Shown here piece by piece: positions 11,838 to 24,370 of a stretch of DNA of 64,000 nucleotides. This stretch comes from Fallopia convolvulus. Taxonomy: Eukaryota > Streptophyta > Magnoliopsida > Caryophyllales > Polygonaceae. Both the position numbers and the translations under genes were made by a program. Numbering within the stretch: position 1 is the stretch's first letter; the number at the start of each line of letters is the position of its first letter. The stretch is from NCBI GenBank assembly GCA_964016875.1, contig OZ024724.1:22738200-22802199 (forward strand). The letters run 5' to 3'. The notes below the pieces were generated by a model that made no database searches, was not told the origin of the DNA, and saw nothing but the letters and a program-made list of their open reading frames with translations.

Positions 11838-12310
11838 GAGAACTTATCTAAATTGTTGCTTTCAGAGAATGAACAATATACTGATGAAACTTTGTTGAAC
11901 CATTTACTCCCATTTTATATGAAATCTCATGTAATCTATTATTTCAAATATGCTCTCACTCGAAGTATTGTACAACTTGACATATTCGGTTGCGCTTATA
12001 GCCTTACACTTGTTTTTTTTTGTGAGGTTGCTGCGGATTGTTCCATTACATCGACTCGTCTTCATCAAATTATTTCTGATGTGCTTGAGGCTTTATTTTT
12101 ATGCTTGTTCTCTTTTGTTAAATGAGAAATTTTCACAATTATAAGTGATATCGTTTTGAGCTCCTTTAGTACTAAACTTTCTTTCTATCTCTGGCTTGCA
12201 GTGACCTTGAGATGTGTTTGTGTTGTGCATAACTTCAATTTTGCATTACGTGACTTGTCTTCTTGCATCTTTGTATGGATGATTCTTATACTATTTTGGT
12301 TGAGATTATC
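11838..12310 (+). other. LINE middle segment between two nested insertions
   Basis: This is bounded by the GAGAA duplication of the solo LTR on the left and the TTATC duplication of the gypsy element (12306-12310) on the right. It carries an open frame that continues from 8864 and stops near 12125. I recognise no domain in it. Its value is structural: it shows that the solo LTR and the gypsy element are two separate insertions into the same LINE. Confidence 0.7.
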
Positions 12311-14542
12311 TGTAACACCCCGTTCGGTGAACCGGGTTGCTACTTAGTTGTAGGCCACACCTAGGTCTACCAGAACTAGCTTGACAACAAATTCACTGAT
12401 ATTGCACCTTGCAACAAAGGCATAGCGAGAAAAACCAAGAAAACATCCAACTAACTCAATATTACTATTAACTACATTGTCCTTGCAACTATGGACCCAA
12501 GCCCTCAAATCCCACTAAGACACGTCACGTCGAGATCGAGCATCATTGTCCAAGAAGTGATCTCCTAGAACATTTCCCATACAAGAATGTTTACCTAAAA
12601 CGTTGAAAGTGGAACAAATTAGCTAACAATCCTAGTATGGGCCAAACAAGCAAATCAAACATGTAGAACAAAACATAGATTATCAAAATAACGCACTCTG
12701 TCATTTATATACATACCAAACCAATATGCACACCAAAACACGTCGTATAATTATATAGACTAGCATATAAATTTCCAAACCAACACTCCATTCCTCAATA
12801 ACAAATAAACACGAGATTAAACAATGTAATACTAATGCAACATATTTCATAACAACCAGCAATAATACCTCCATAATCCAAACCATAATCATTCTCCAAT
12901 TCAAGCAACCCAAACCTGCCTTCGAAATATGGTACACGGCTAGCGGGCATGCTTAGCTCGTGCCCATTTTCTTTCCCATCACCCTTCTTTCCCCGGCTAA
13001 GCCTCTACTAGAGCACTTGCCAAAACAATCAATTTTTGAAGGTGACCTCCACACGCCGCATGACTATGTCCGGGGTCTCTTTTCCACCGACTTGTTCGTG
13101 TCCATAATCACACCCGCAAAGATCAAGTTGCACAGAGTGAAAACTATTGAAGCCATTTCAATAACATTCGAGTATGAAAATATACTAGGGATAATATTCC
13201 AAAATAGAGTTCCACACACTCAATTTACTAGCTTAACACATAACATGATTGCAAGCTAAGTAAGTCTAGAAGACTTACCTCGAAATTGGAATTCCAATAG
13301 TACAAGTGAAACATGAACTTGACAAATGATTTCCTAAAAAACAATATAAGACTTTATAAATGGAAAGAAAACTTAGGCTTAGAAGATACAATAAAGGTTT
13401 AGACTCGGAATCACTCCATCCTTCAAAGTAACCAAACCCAACAACACGGAAGCCCACACCTCTTATCCATGGACCAATCCACCAACCATGTTATTTTGCC
13501 TCCAAAAACAGCCCCATGACAACCCATCCATGCCACCACCAACAACCCACATGCTTACCCACACAACATCAATTTTCAACACCCTTCTCACCCAAAATCC
13601 ACCAAAACACCATCTAAGATTTCCCAAGCAACCCGCCATATATCAACCACTAAATCAAGTCTCCTTTACACAAAACCTCACACAACTCAACAAGCAAAAC
13701 AAGGAAAGAAAAACTCACCAAAAGTGAGGAGAAGGACGAGCCTTGTCTTCCGATGGAAGGGGCGACCAACAACAAGCGAGAAGGTGGTGACAAAGTGGTT
13801 TAATGGTGGAAAGAACAAAGAAATTAGAGGAAGGGAGAGAGGCACGAAAATGGGAGGAAACCAAGGCTTTCTCAAGGCACCTTTAAGCCTTTATATAGAA
13901 GAAATGGAAGAAGACAAATTCGGTTTGGCTTCTGTAAGAGATAAAGATCATGCACACAAATCTAGAAGATATGGCACGAATATTGAGGAAGAGGGATAAG
14001 CATGCACATATATCTAGAAGATAAGATAACATGACACGAATATTGAGGAAGAAAGATAAGCATGACACAAAGATTGAGAAGATAGAGCACATGGTACCAA
14101 TATCTAAGAAAACGGATAAGGTCAAAACTTTTACAAGTCTATCTTCATTCTATTAAAAGACGAGATTACTTAACGACTAAGAAACGAACTAATGGATAAC
14201 TTTTACACTAAATTTGTTTTGAATATATAAAATCTTGGTAAAAACGAGGTTATCCGAGATTACTTAATAACTAAGCAATCCCGGCACAAATTTCAAGAAA
14301 CATTAAAATATCATAATATTCCCAAATATTACATAAACCTATAACAAATCCTAAAGTTTCACAATCTCTTCCCCTTAAAGGGATCTAATTGTAAAACGAC
14401 TAGCAATTCGCAAGAGAACAAATCACATTCTATACTAGCATAACCACTAACAAACAATCAACCAAGTCAACACAAATAATCAGATCAAACAGAGCACATA
14501 TTAGTTTAGGCTTTGTAAGAGTTAAAAGGGAGGTCTATTACA
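12311..14542 (-). repeat. 3' LTR of the decayed gypsy element
   Basis: This matches 27046-29355 almost throughout with scattered single-base differences. It lacks about 78 bp present in the other copy (around 27182-27265). Frames inside it, for example near 12960-13259 and 13724-13999, also occur in the other LTR; this follows from LTR duplication and is not evidence for a gene. Just inside, at 14543-14565, the minus strand reads a purine-rich TTTAAGGGAGTACTGA, a plausible polypurine tract. Confidence 0.9.
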
Positions 14543-17500
14543 TCAGTACTCCCTTAAAGTAGTTTCGTCCTCGAAACTAAGAAAAACTAAAATAGTTCAT
14601 AGCAATGCAAGAATGCACACTGAAACTATCCTCTATACATAAATAGAGAATATTTTCATGCTAGTAATCCCTTAAAGAACATTCCATTCTTTACTCACGA
14701 TAATACAACTCTCGAAAAAACAATATAGCAATTCTTGCTTGGTTTTTCCAACTCCATTCCAAAATTTCTTTACTACTAACTTTGAACCAGAGTATCTATA
14801 CCAATGGTTCTTTTTCAATACAGATTACTTCATATGATGTCTCAACCCATGCCTACATTTTCCTATGTGAGCCTTTGAATTGAAATCTCATTATCATTTT
14901 ATCCAAGAATGTGAGATTCATCTAGCACACATCATCTTAACTATGACATACCGAGGACATTGCACATTGGGAGCAATGATAGAGGTAGGATAAGACAATA
15001 GTTATCGTGTTAATCTTCTTCCAATACTTCAAAAGGTCTAGCATAACAAGGTTTGGACTTACCTTGTGTTTTTATGATAACACACCTTTTGAGGAAGTTA
15101 TCCAAATAAGAACTCTTCCAATCACGGCGGCTCCACAACTTCTTGCTAAACTATATCATAAGACCTTTGTTGACTTGGTGTTATCAACAATTTAAACCTG
15201 ATTAGTGCCTTATTTCATTGTATTCATTTTGATCAACCTTGATCCAAGAGTAAACTCATCAATATTGTTCTTCCATAGATTGGGTAACAATATTTTCAAT
15301 ATTAGGACGAACTATTCTCGACTTCAACTGATATTCCAACGTGTTGATCAATCTTCCTCATAAATTTAAAGTGTATCTCCAAACATGCACATAGTAGTTC
15401 AAGTTGCTCTGGCATCATAAACAATACCACTTGTATGTTTAATCCACAATACTTGTTGAAATTTTATCCAAGATCTTGAATTTTCTATCTCGAATAGAGA
15501 ATGAAGTCTTTGAACTTCCATAAAGACGAGTGTTACTGAGTAGAAACGTTACTAATGCACCTTTTACTAAAGTAACGGATTACACATTAGTATTTCCTTA
15601 AGAAGGTTCCTTTAGTTGGAAATCCAAATGAAATCACTCCTAATGTTATCTTCAACTCCTTATCAAAGCCAACGACTTATCAATACACGTTCTTCTGACG
15701 TCATGACTTTTCCTTTCCTTGGTCCATGATTGCTAACCAACACCTTCATATAAGTATTTTTCATTCCTTTTTTTAATTGCCAATCTCATAATTCAGGATT
15801 GGTGAATATATTATCTTATTTCCACCAACTAGAACACATGACAATTATTGTCTAAAACTAGAGGAAATGGTAACCAATCTTCAATTTCCTTTAACTTCAT
15901 CTCTCCTTGCTCCTCGAGTTAGGGCCACCTCAACCACTTACATTCAAATCAGGACATATTATCTCTAACTAAACATACCCATGATGATTTAATCGTACCA
16001 ACATGTCTTCTCTAGTCATTAGCTCTTACTTTAATTTATCCAGTAAGTTGGAGGTATTCCTTACTCCTCTAACCATGTAGGTCATCCAATAATAATGGTA
16101 TTTTGACCCATTCAACCATACCATTCCTCTCATACATCCAATTGAATCAACTCTAGATATATGCAAGATTTCCTAACTTTAAAAGTTTGAAATTGTTCTT
16201 ATCTCTGCTTAGTCCCAACTTTCAACAAATCCTGAAGGCTCCAAATCAGTTTCCTTTATCAACACAACACACTATGGTTGATAAGCAATGTGAAATGGTG
16301 CCTCGTGTCACAAAGCATCATGCCATTGATGCCAAGAATATGTTTTTAAACTTACCTTATCAACACAAACTTTAAATAATCACTACTTCTTTCCTCTAAT
16401 TGGAAAGAAAGGTGTTGTCCAAACTCATTTCATTATCTTCACTATGATAACATCATTATTCCAACTATTATGGGACCTATCATCATTTCTTCCTTCATCT
16501 ACTCAGAGATGAAATAACATCCAGTCTTTACAAAAGGTAGTTAAGCTTTAGTAGGCTCGTTCGACCTCACACTTCCAAGAGTAAAGGTGCCACCTCACAT
16601 TGATCAAATTTTCTGATTCCTTTTCTTAGGTCTCCTAGTTTATCTCCCCTGTCTTAAGATCATGAGATGGGTAAATAACATCTGACCTCTTCCCATTAAT
16701 CTACATACCGATTTTACACAAATATTGGCATGATCCTTTTATCCCTTAGAGTCCTACGAACAACCATATTGGGTATGTAAATTAGTTTCTCCTTCAACTA
16801 CTCAAATCTCTTCAAGCAAGTCTTCATCCAGATAAACCTTTTGATTTGATAACACTTAATCACAGGTTATACTATCCTTAAAGCCTTCCTAATCCCTCAT
16901 TAGTACTACTGAGTTTACTTGAAACATTATATTCCTTCATCCCGTACCTCAAGTTCCTAAATAGTTATGACTTCATTCTTTCAGTCGAAATCACATACTT
17001 TAAAATGCAACATCAATCACTTAAGAGTTGGATTTGATTTCTTATGAATAGGTGGAGTTTTTGAAAGATCCACTATGAAATCTTTAAGTAGTTAACACCC
17101 ATTGTGCAACTACAATAGTGAACTAAGAATAATATTAGTCATCAATCTCTCATGTTCAAATCCAATACTTGTTAAAGATCTGATTCACCAATTATTTGAG
17201 CATTTCATATGCATTCATTCCATTAACAATATCGCTATAATCTTATAGTGTCTAAATCTTCTCTCAAATTTCGTTTGCATGCTATCTTCATCCTTAATTC
17301 ATAGTTTATGATATCCAAATCATAGATCAACTCAGGATTAACACTTCACTTGAAGATGATTTAATAAATCATCACTGGAAGAAAACGAGCACATGCTTTT
17401 ATCAGCATTCTTGATTCATTCTTAATCATTGCTACACCACGACTAATCCATTCTTCTTCATCACAAATGTCATCGACTCTTGCTATGATGACACTTTAGA

Positions 17501-17840
17501 ACATATATATGATCTTTCATCTATTGCCTCCAATTGCATCTTAGTTATGATCCCCACTAATCGCCATTGCCACATTCCAATCTTCATTGGAGTAAAATCC
17601 TTATAGCTCATATAAAAATCATTCTCAATCCTTTCACACCTTTGGAATCCAAAGCTCCAATCTCTACTTAATTTTATGAATGACATATCTCAATCTATCA
17701 AATCTTTTTCCAATAACTTGATTGATATCACTGAACTAACAACACTTCAAATAGGTTGGCATACCTCTAGAATATTGGGGGTTGTCAATAGATGAAAGAT
17801 CATATATTTATTCTTGTATTTAAAATAGGAATTCTCTTAC
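14543..17840 (-). pseudogene. Gypsy chromovirus pol remnant, heavily decayed
   Basis: No long frame survives, but minus-strand fragments match the integrase tail of gypsy chromoviruses. Around 15,090-14,850 one can read, across stops, words like GKSKPCYARPFEVLEE, LILPLSLLPMCNVLGM and CVLDESHILG. They correspond to the conserved GKLSPRYIGPFEIL ... LPPSLSRVHNVFHVSML ... VPDPSHVL series. The very end (VSRTKLL) resembles the usual last residues of such pols beside the polypurine tract. Frequent TAA/TAG/TGA where CAA, CGA or TGG are expected suggests long decay of a methylated copy. Reverse transcriptase is not clearly readable. A Tekay/Del-like lineage is likely but not proven. Confidence 0.6.
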
Positions 17841-18049
17841 CTTTCTCCTCTAAAGTAGACCAAGATTCCAATTCATCCAAGTTCTTTTAGGTGGCATTTT
17901 GTCAAACAGCTGGTAGGCATATGTGGTGTTCTTGTGCAGACTTTCAATACTCTGTTGGGTGTCGTCGGACAAGAGCCTTCTCATGGGTTCTAGCAATTGA
18001 TCAAATTCAATTTGGCCCACATCTTCAATCGGATCTTCAATCTAAATTT

Positions 18050-18649
18050 CTCTATTGCTTCTTCGATCATTAAGCAATAACTCCATTTGACAACAATCGT
18101 AGTAGATACACCTCCAATTATAACAATGGAATGCATTGACAGTCGAATCCCGATTTTTAAAATGGATTCTCCATTGGAATTGTCCACCCTGATTGATGTT
18201 TTCTATGCATTTTAGATTTCCAACATTGGAGAACACCTAACTCAAGACTTCACAAGAAATCAAATACTCTTCAAGGTGGACCTTGGCCAAAATCACACCA
18301 CCATCCAGTTGCAATTAAGAAATTTCAGATTGGGAGGTCGTGGATTTCAGTTCTCTTAGAACTTGGGTCGCATCTGCAATTGGAGTTTGGATATAACTCG
18401 ATCTTCCGCTACTTCGGCCATCTAAACACAATTCTAATCGACATCACCCATCGTATATACACCTTGCATTATAACATTTGAGCGCTTTGATAGCTGAATC
18501 CCGATCCCTAAAACAGATACTCGAATGAAATTGAGATCCAGAATCCAATTTTTCTATACTTTCCAAATTTCCAATTCCAGAAAATACTTGATTTAATACT
18601 TCATAAGAAATTAGGTAATCCTCATAATGTATCTTGATGAGAAGCACTC
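18050..18649 (-). pseudogene. Two tandem PTB-like RNA-recognition motifs inside the gypsy element
   Basis: On the minus strand, 18649-18440 encodes LLIKIHYEDYL, then EVLNQVFSGIGNLESIEKL, then a FRDRDSAIKAL helix and ARCIYDG. After about 130 bp, 18310-18050 encodes a second, similar block: HLEEYLISCEVL, VFSNVGNLKCIENI, IHFKNRDSTVNAF and CIYYDCCQMEL. The order and spacing fit the second-RRM type of polypyrimidine-tract-binding proteins (V-L-x-I ... YP[IV]T.[DE]VLHQ[IV]F ... NIY..CC.L). The first block's frame runs upstream into 26211-26260 once the CRM element and one target copy are removed, so the CRM inserted into this frame. Stops interrupt the frame. Its place, downstream of the 5' LTR and before pol, is that of gag. 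A captured host fragment or an unusual gag are both possible. Confidence 0.6.
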
Positions 18650-19577
18650 TGATGGCCGGATCGATGGAGGGAGGAATGATGGTGCAAAGAGATCGCCACG
18701 AGAATCCAAGGAATTCCGACAACAAACACCACGCAACTGACCCATCTTCAACTGGATGGATCTTCCTCGTCTGAACTCGGAATTGAGTGATTCCAATTCG
18801 AGAAGTTAGATCTCTGAGTCTATTTTAATCCCTCAAAATATAAGAGAAATATGATGAGTGAATTGAAAGTTATGTAGAATTTACTGAGATGGTGCAGAAA
18901 CCTCCGAGATGGATGATGGTTCGAAAATGGAGAGAACAAGGGGATATGGATGCTTGATAACTTGGATATGACTCACCAAGCTCTCAAACAAACTAGGATG
19001 CTCGAATTATCGGATATGACTCACCAACAATTGAACAACGAGAATTGAACGAAACAAAACAAGAACTTTGAATTGAAAATGCAAGGAAAAGAGAAGCAAA
19101 TTTCGTCCAAGTCTACCAACCAAGGGTGAGGGGGTCGACCATATAACCTAGAAAGCAACCTCACAATGTTAGCCCCTTCACTTAAGGAAATTACAAAAAT
19201 TAACTCGAAAATCCGAAACTTAATAATTGTCCTTTCCCTAGAATTGTCACTTAGAACCATTAAGTAGAATAAAACTCCAACCATCTTCATTGCACTCTTT
19301 CGGAAAGCTACACCCCATGAGCTCTTCTTGCACTTGACATAGAATGGCCTTAGCTCGGGATCGCGTAATACGACCTAGATAAGGTGGTGTAGTTCCTTGA
19401 GCTTTGGCACCATCAAAACCGAAAGGTAAGGGCGCGCCACCATCCAAGCTTGTTGGCCCATCTAGGGTATGCCGAGGCTCCTCCAAGTGTTCCGACGTGT
19501 GCTCCTCCAAGTGTTGCTCCTCCAAGTGTTCCAAAGTGTGCTCCATAGTTGGCTCGGACATCGATGGAATCACATCA
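18650..19577 (-). repeat. 3' LTR of the CRM element, holding the pol C-terminus
   Basis: It is almost identical to 25285-26210 with scattered substitutions. The pol frame enters this LTR at 19577 and ends at 19247, so about 110 codons, including the (LE[ED]xx)n-like acidic repeats and the [10 protein letters not shown] block, are encoded in LTR sequence. The same coding text is present, without an upstream pol, in the 5' LTR at 25880-26210. Confidence 0.9.
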
Positions 19578-22276
19578 TCATCCTCCCCTTGAAAAGGGTT
19601 CGTCCTCGAACCTAGATCCTGCTCAAACTCAACATCATCGTTAGAAAAATAAGGAACAAGATCGGATACGTTGAATACCTCATGGACACCATAATTCGGA
19701 GGAAGATCAAGCTTGTAAGCATTGTCGTTGATGCGCTCTAACACTTGGAATGGTCCATCTCCACGTGGCTTAAGCTTAGAATTTCGAAGAGTAGGAAACC
19801 TCTCCTTCCTCAAATGAACCCAAACAAGGTCGCCGGGTTCAAAAATTAGCTCCTTGCGCCCTTTATCAGCTTGGCGCTTGTATTGCAATGTTCGCCTCTC
19901 CAATTGAAGACGAGTATACTCATGAATCTGCTTAATATACTCAGCCCGGTCCCGTCCTTCACGACTCTCTTGATCGGACATAGCATAAGGCGCTAAATCA
20001 AGTGGTGTAACGGGATTGCGCCCATACACCACCTCAAAAGGCGTCTTCTTTGTAGCGGAATGAACGGACCTATTGTAAGCAAACTCAATGAAAGGAAGAC
20101 ACTCTTCCCACCTGCGCAAATTAGTTTTCAAAATAGAACGCAACAAGGCACCAAGGATACGATTAACGACCTCGGTTTGCCCATCCGTTTGCGGGGGGCA
20201 AGTAGTAGAGAATAAGAGCTTGGTTCCTAGCTTGGACCAAAGAGTCTTCCAAAAGAAACTTAGAAATTTAACATCACGGTCAGAAACAATAGATTTAGGG
20301 ACCCCATGCAACCGAACCACATTATCAAAGAACAAAGTGGCAACATTAACAGCATCATCGGTTTTGTGGCAAGCAATAAAATGTGCCATCTTAGAAAATC
20401 TATCTACAACCACAAAAATAGAGTCCCTACCCCTTTTTGTCCTAGGCAACCCCAAAACAAAGTCCATAGAAATATCTTCCCATGGGGCACTAGGAATAGG
20501 CAAAGGGGTATACAAACCGTGAGGGTGCACTTTAGACTTTGCACGCACACATGTAGCACATGAAGCACAAAAGCTCTCTACCAACCTAAGCATGTGAGGC
20601 CAATAGAAATGTTCCCTAAGCATATGCAAAGTTTTCATGACACCAAAATGTCCCATGAGGCCGCCACCATGGGCCTCTTGGACAAGCAAACGCCTAACCG
20701 AACCACTAGGCACACACAAGCGAGTTCCCTTAAAAAGAAACCCATCATGCAAATAAAATTGATCCCGACTTCCCCCCTTCAAACAAGCATGAAAAGTGTC
20801 ACTAAATTCAGCATCATGAGCATACAACTCTTTCATGAAAGAAAATCCAAGCAATCGTGCATCTAGTAAGGATAAAAGAGCGTACCTCCGGGACAACGCG
20901 TCAGCGACGACGTTGTCCTTGCCTTTCTTATGCTTGATGACATAAGGAAAGGATTCAATGAACTCAACCCATTTGGAATGCCTCCGATTCAGTTTGGCTT
21001 GCCCTCTCAAGTACTTCAACGCCTCATGATCGGAATGGATAACAAACTCCCGAGGCAAGAGATAGTGCTCCCACGCCCGTAGCACTCGAACAAGAGCAAG
21101 TCGCTCCTTGTCATACGTGGGGTACTTGAGCTCGGAACCTCCAAGATTCTCACTATAATAGGCTATGGGATGTCCCTCTTGCATAAGCACACCACCGAGC
21201 GCGATTCCCGACGCATCACACTCAATCTCGAACATCTTGCCAAAGTCGGGAAGAGCTAACAACGGCGCTTGTGTCAACTTAGCCTTAAGGGCTGCAAAGG
21301 CCTCTTCTTGCGCCTCTCCCCACATAAATGGAACATTCTTCTTGGTGAGGAAGGTCAAAGGCGCAGCCAACGTACTAAAATCACGAACAAACTGGCGGTA
21401 GAAACCGGCTAGTCCAAGGAAGCTCTGGACTTGTGTCATAGTTGTCGGTGTTGGCCATTCTTGAATCGCCTTCACCTTCTCTTAATCCACGTGAAGTACT
21501 TTCATACTCACAACAAAACCAAGAAATACCACGTGATCCGAACAAAAGTGGCACTTCTTGAAGTTAGCAAATAGGTGTTCCCGCTTCAAAGCTTCAAGCA
21601 CTTGCCTAAGGTGCTCGACATGGGATGATAAATCGTGGCTATAAATCAAAATATCATCAAAGTATACAACCACAAACTTACCAATAAAAGGGCGGAGGAC
21701 GTGTTTCATCAAGCGCATGAAAGTGCTCGGAGCGTTGGTTAATCCAAAGGGCATAACCAACCACTCGTATAGGCCTTGCTTGGTTTTGAACGCTGTCTTC
21801 CATTCATCTCCCTCCTTCATACTTATTTGATGATATCCGCTCTTGAGATCAATTTTGGAGAAGAGACTCGCCCCATGCAGCTCGTCAAGCATATCCTCAA
21901 GCCTCGGAATCGGGTGACGATACTTGATAGTAATATTGTTGATCGCTCGACAATCAACGCACATCCTCCATGTGTCGTCCTTCTTAGGCACAAGAATGAC
22001 GGGCACGACACACGGGCTGAGGCTCTCACGCACATATCCCTTATCAAGGAGCTCTTGAACTTGCCGTTGAAGCTCCTTAGTTTTTTCCGGATTGGCTCGA
22101 TAGGCTGGACGGTTCGGTAGAGTAGCACCGGGGACAAAGTCGATTTGATGCTCGATTCCCCTAAGCGGTGGTAGTCCCGGTGGCACCTCTTCTTGGAAAA
22201 GCTCCTCAAAGTCCTGCAAAAGAGTAGATATGGAAGGAGGAAGATCAACTAATTCTTGGGAAGATAAGTAAGATTC
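19247..22276 (-). pseudogene. CRM pol: reverse transcriptase, RNase H and integrase with in-frame stops
   Basis: The minus strand gives a frame from about 22276 to 21482 and, after one TAA, from 21475 to 19247 (742 codons). Reverse transcriptase: [19 protein letters not shown] start, [31 protein letters not shown] region (here [12 protein letters not shown]) and the YFDDIL catalytic box. RNase [14 protein letters not shown] and [10 protein letters not shown], ending VVADALSRR. Integrase: an HHCC finger (GHFGVMKTL...CASCATC), then the acidic triad in [21 protein letters not shown] and [12 protein letters not shown]. The tail carries [16 protein letters not shown] repeats and [10 protein letters not shown]. 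The stop near 21482 replaces a residue just after the reverse transcriptase; another near 22277 separates it from protease. Otherwise the frame is intact, so the copy is fairly young. Confidence 0.93.
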
Positions 22277-24370
22277 TTAAAAAACAAGTAAAACGCAAAC
22301 GCCACTTCCCTTGAAAGTATGAAGAATCTCCTTCGGTTTGGCCAAAAGCAAGGGCGTAGAAGGGCCGCCTAGAGCTAGCTTCTTGTCCTTCTTTCCCTCT
22401 CGAAGCGCATGCTTCTTCCTTTGCTCCTTCGCTGCGTGGTCCAACATGATTTCATGGGGGGTCATCGGGTGCAACGTCACCTTCTTTCCCTCCATTTGAA
22501 AGTGATACTCGTTGGAGACGCCAGCATGAATAGCTCCCTTGTCATATTGCCATGGGCGCCCCAAAAGAAGATGACAAGCGGTCATCGGCACCACATCACA
22601 CTCCACCTCATCCTTGTAAGGCCCTATAGAAAAGCAAATACGAGCCCTTTCCTTGACTTGGATCGGGGCATTAGAATTCAACCAACATAGAGGATAAGGT
22701 AAAGGATGGCAAGTAGTTTTCAAGGAAAAGCAATCCACCACCTCTTGACTAATAATATTACAACAAGACCCGCTATCGATAATAACACTACATACCTTAT
22801 CCATAATTTTGCATCGAGTGTGAAAGATAACCTCTCGTTGGCTAGGTATGGTGGTGTTCTCCGTCATGAAAAGCGTCCGTTGTACCACGAAGCACTCACC
22901 CACCTCGGCGGTGACATGGAGGCCGTCTTCCTCAACCTCGGGGCTCTCTTCTTCCTCTTCCGCAGCCCCTTCTTCCTCATACTCGTACTCCCCTTGGGAG
23001 TTAAGAAGAACCTTCCGTTCGTTGGGACAATCCCGAGCATAATGCCCATGGCCAAGGCACTTGAAACACTTCACGTCGCTCGCCTTCACACCGCCTTCTT
23101 GCCGAGGACGTGGGGGAAACTCTTTCCTCGGTTGAGGAGTCGAGTCCTTCCTTATTTCCGGCTTCCTAAACGTAGTTGGTGGTGCTTTAGGATCCGTGGA
23201 TGAAGGCTGACACGTTCGAGAAGTGGTTGAACTCGAACGCCGTTGAGCAAGTTGCTTGTAGATATGGTTGGTATAATGAAGCACTTGCTCAATATCGGTA
23301 CCCCTACTAAAATGCTGCATACTCACCACATTTTTTAGTTCCAAATTTAACCCATTGACAAATTTAGAGATGACATACCCGTCGGGAAATTGTACTCGGG
23401 AACGGAAGATGAGCATACGCAACTCGTTGTAGAACTCATCAGGAGTTCGGTTTCCTTGACGCACTTGCTCCAACTTGGCATGGATGCGCTCCGTGTAATC
23501 TTGAGGCACGAACCTTTCTTCTAAGGCCTCTCTTAGATCTTACCATGTGTTATGTTGAGGCATCCGACGTGCTCTCCTCAAAGCCTTGTCCTCGAGCCAC
23601 CATTGGTAAGCAAAGTCGGTGAAGTGTATGGCCGCCATGGCCACCCGCCTCGCATCATCATAGCCATAGAAGTCAAAGATTGACTCCACCTTGGCAAGCC
23701 AATCAAGACAAGCATCGGCGTCGGAAGTTCCCGAAAACGTCGGCACGTTCAGCTTGATGCCGTTATGGGGATCCCGCGGCCGCTCTTCTTGTTGCACCAG
23801 CGCGCCATGCCATGGCTGCCCGACATCAACATTGGTCGGCCCTCTAGGAGGTTGGCCGCGCCTTGGTAGATGCAAGAGAGGTGGGGGTTGAGTAGCCATT
23901 GCAGGATTGGCCTCTTGATAGCTCGGTGCTCCATATCCTGAAAAGTTAGTAGCACTAATAGGAATATTATTAGGAAATGTAGCGAATGAAGGCCTTACCC
24001 CGGAATTGGCCACAAAGTGTGGATTGTGGAAGCTCGTCGGAGGAATGTAAGGATGCATAATCCCCATGGAGGTGCTCACACCGATGGATGCTTACGCCTC
24101 CGAGTTTGGCAAGTAAGAAGTAGAGGCCTCCTCGTGTAACGACTCCACTTGGTTAGCGCTTTGTAGCAGACTTGGTAGAGCCCCCATTTGAGACACTCGT
24201 GCTCTATCATTTTGGTCGCGCACTTGGCTCTCCAAATCAGTCAACCTAGTTCCCAAAGCCTCAATGGATTGTTGCAAGGATTGTTGCATGGTTTGCAACA
24301 TGGCAGCCACCGAACTAGTGGACGTCTCCTCAACTTGTTCCTTATTCTTGTCATCACCTACATTTGTCAT
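22277..24370 (-). pseudogene. CRM gag and protease with in-frame stops
   Basis: Three minus-strand blocks in one frame are parted only by TAA codons near 24092 and 23540. The N-terminal block (24370-24092) has a short coiled-coil-like stretch (MQQSLQQSIEALGTRLTDLE). The middle (24079-23540) starts the gag core with LDWLAKVESIFDFY and WWLEDKAL. The third (23509-22277) completes the retrotransposon gag domain (TPDEFYNELRML) and has a CCHC knuckle CFKCLGHGHYARDC, an acidic linker, the protease motif VIIDSGSCCNIIS and LLGRPWQYDKGAIHAG. Gag would coat the RNA genome in cytoplasmic particles; protease would cleave the polyprotein. With stops at four places in gag-pol this copy cannot make the full polyprotein unless they are read through. 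Confidence 0.9.

Noticed and set aside
12960..13259. 99-codon frame that recurs at 27774-28022
   Set aside because: Both copies lie in the two LTRs of one element; recurrence is LTR duplication, and the copies differ in length through a frameshift.
13724..13999. Charged 91-codon frame that recurs at 28539-28814
   Set aside because: Again an LTR pair; no domain, and it lies just upstream of the element's own minus-strand TATA box.
20088..20522. 144-codon plus-strand frame
   Set aside because: It is antisense to the CRM integrase, which has clear conserved motifs on the minus strand.
22706..23203. 165-codon plus-strand frame
   Set aside because: It is antisense to the CRM gag-protease region with its CCHC knuckle.
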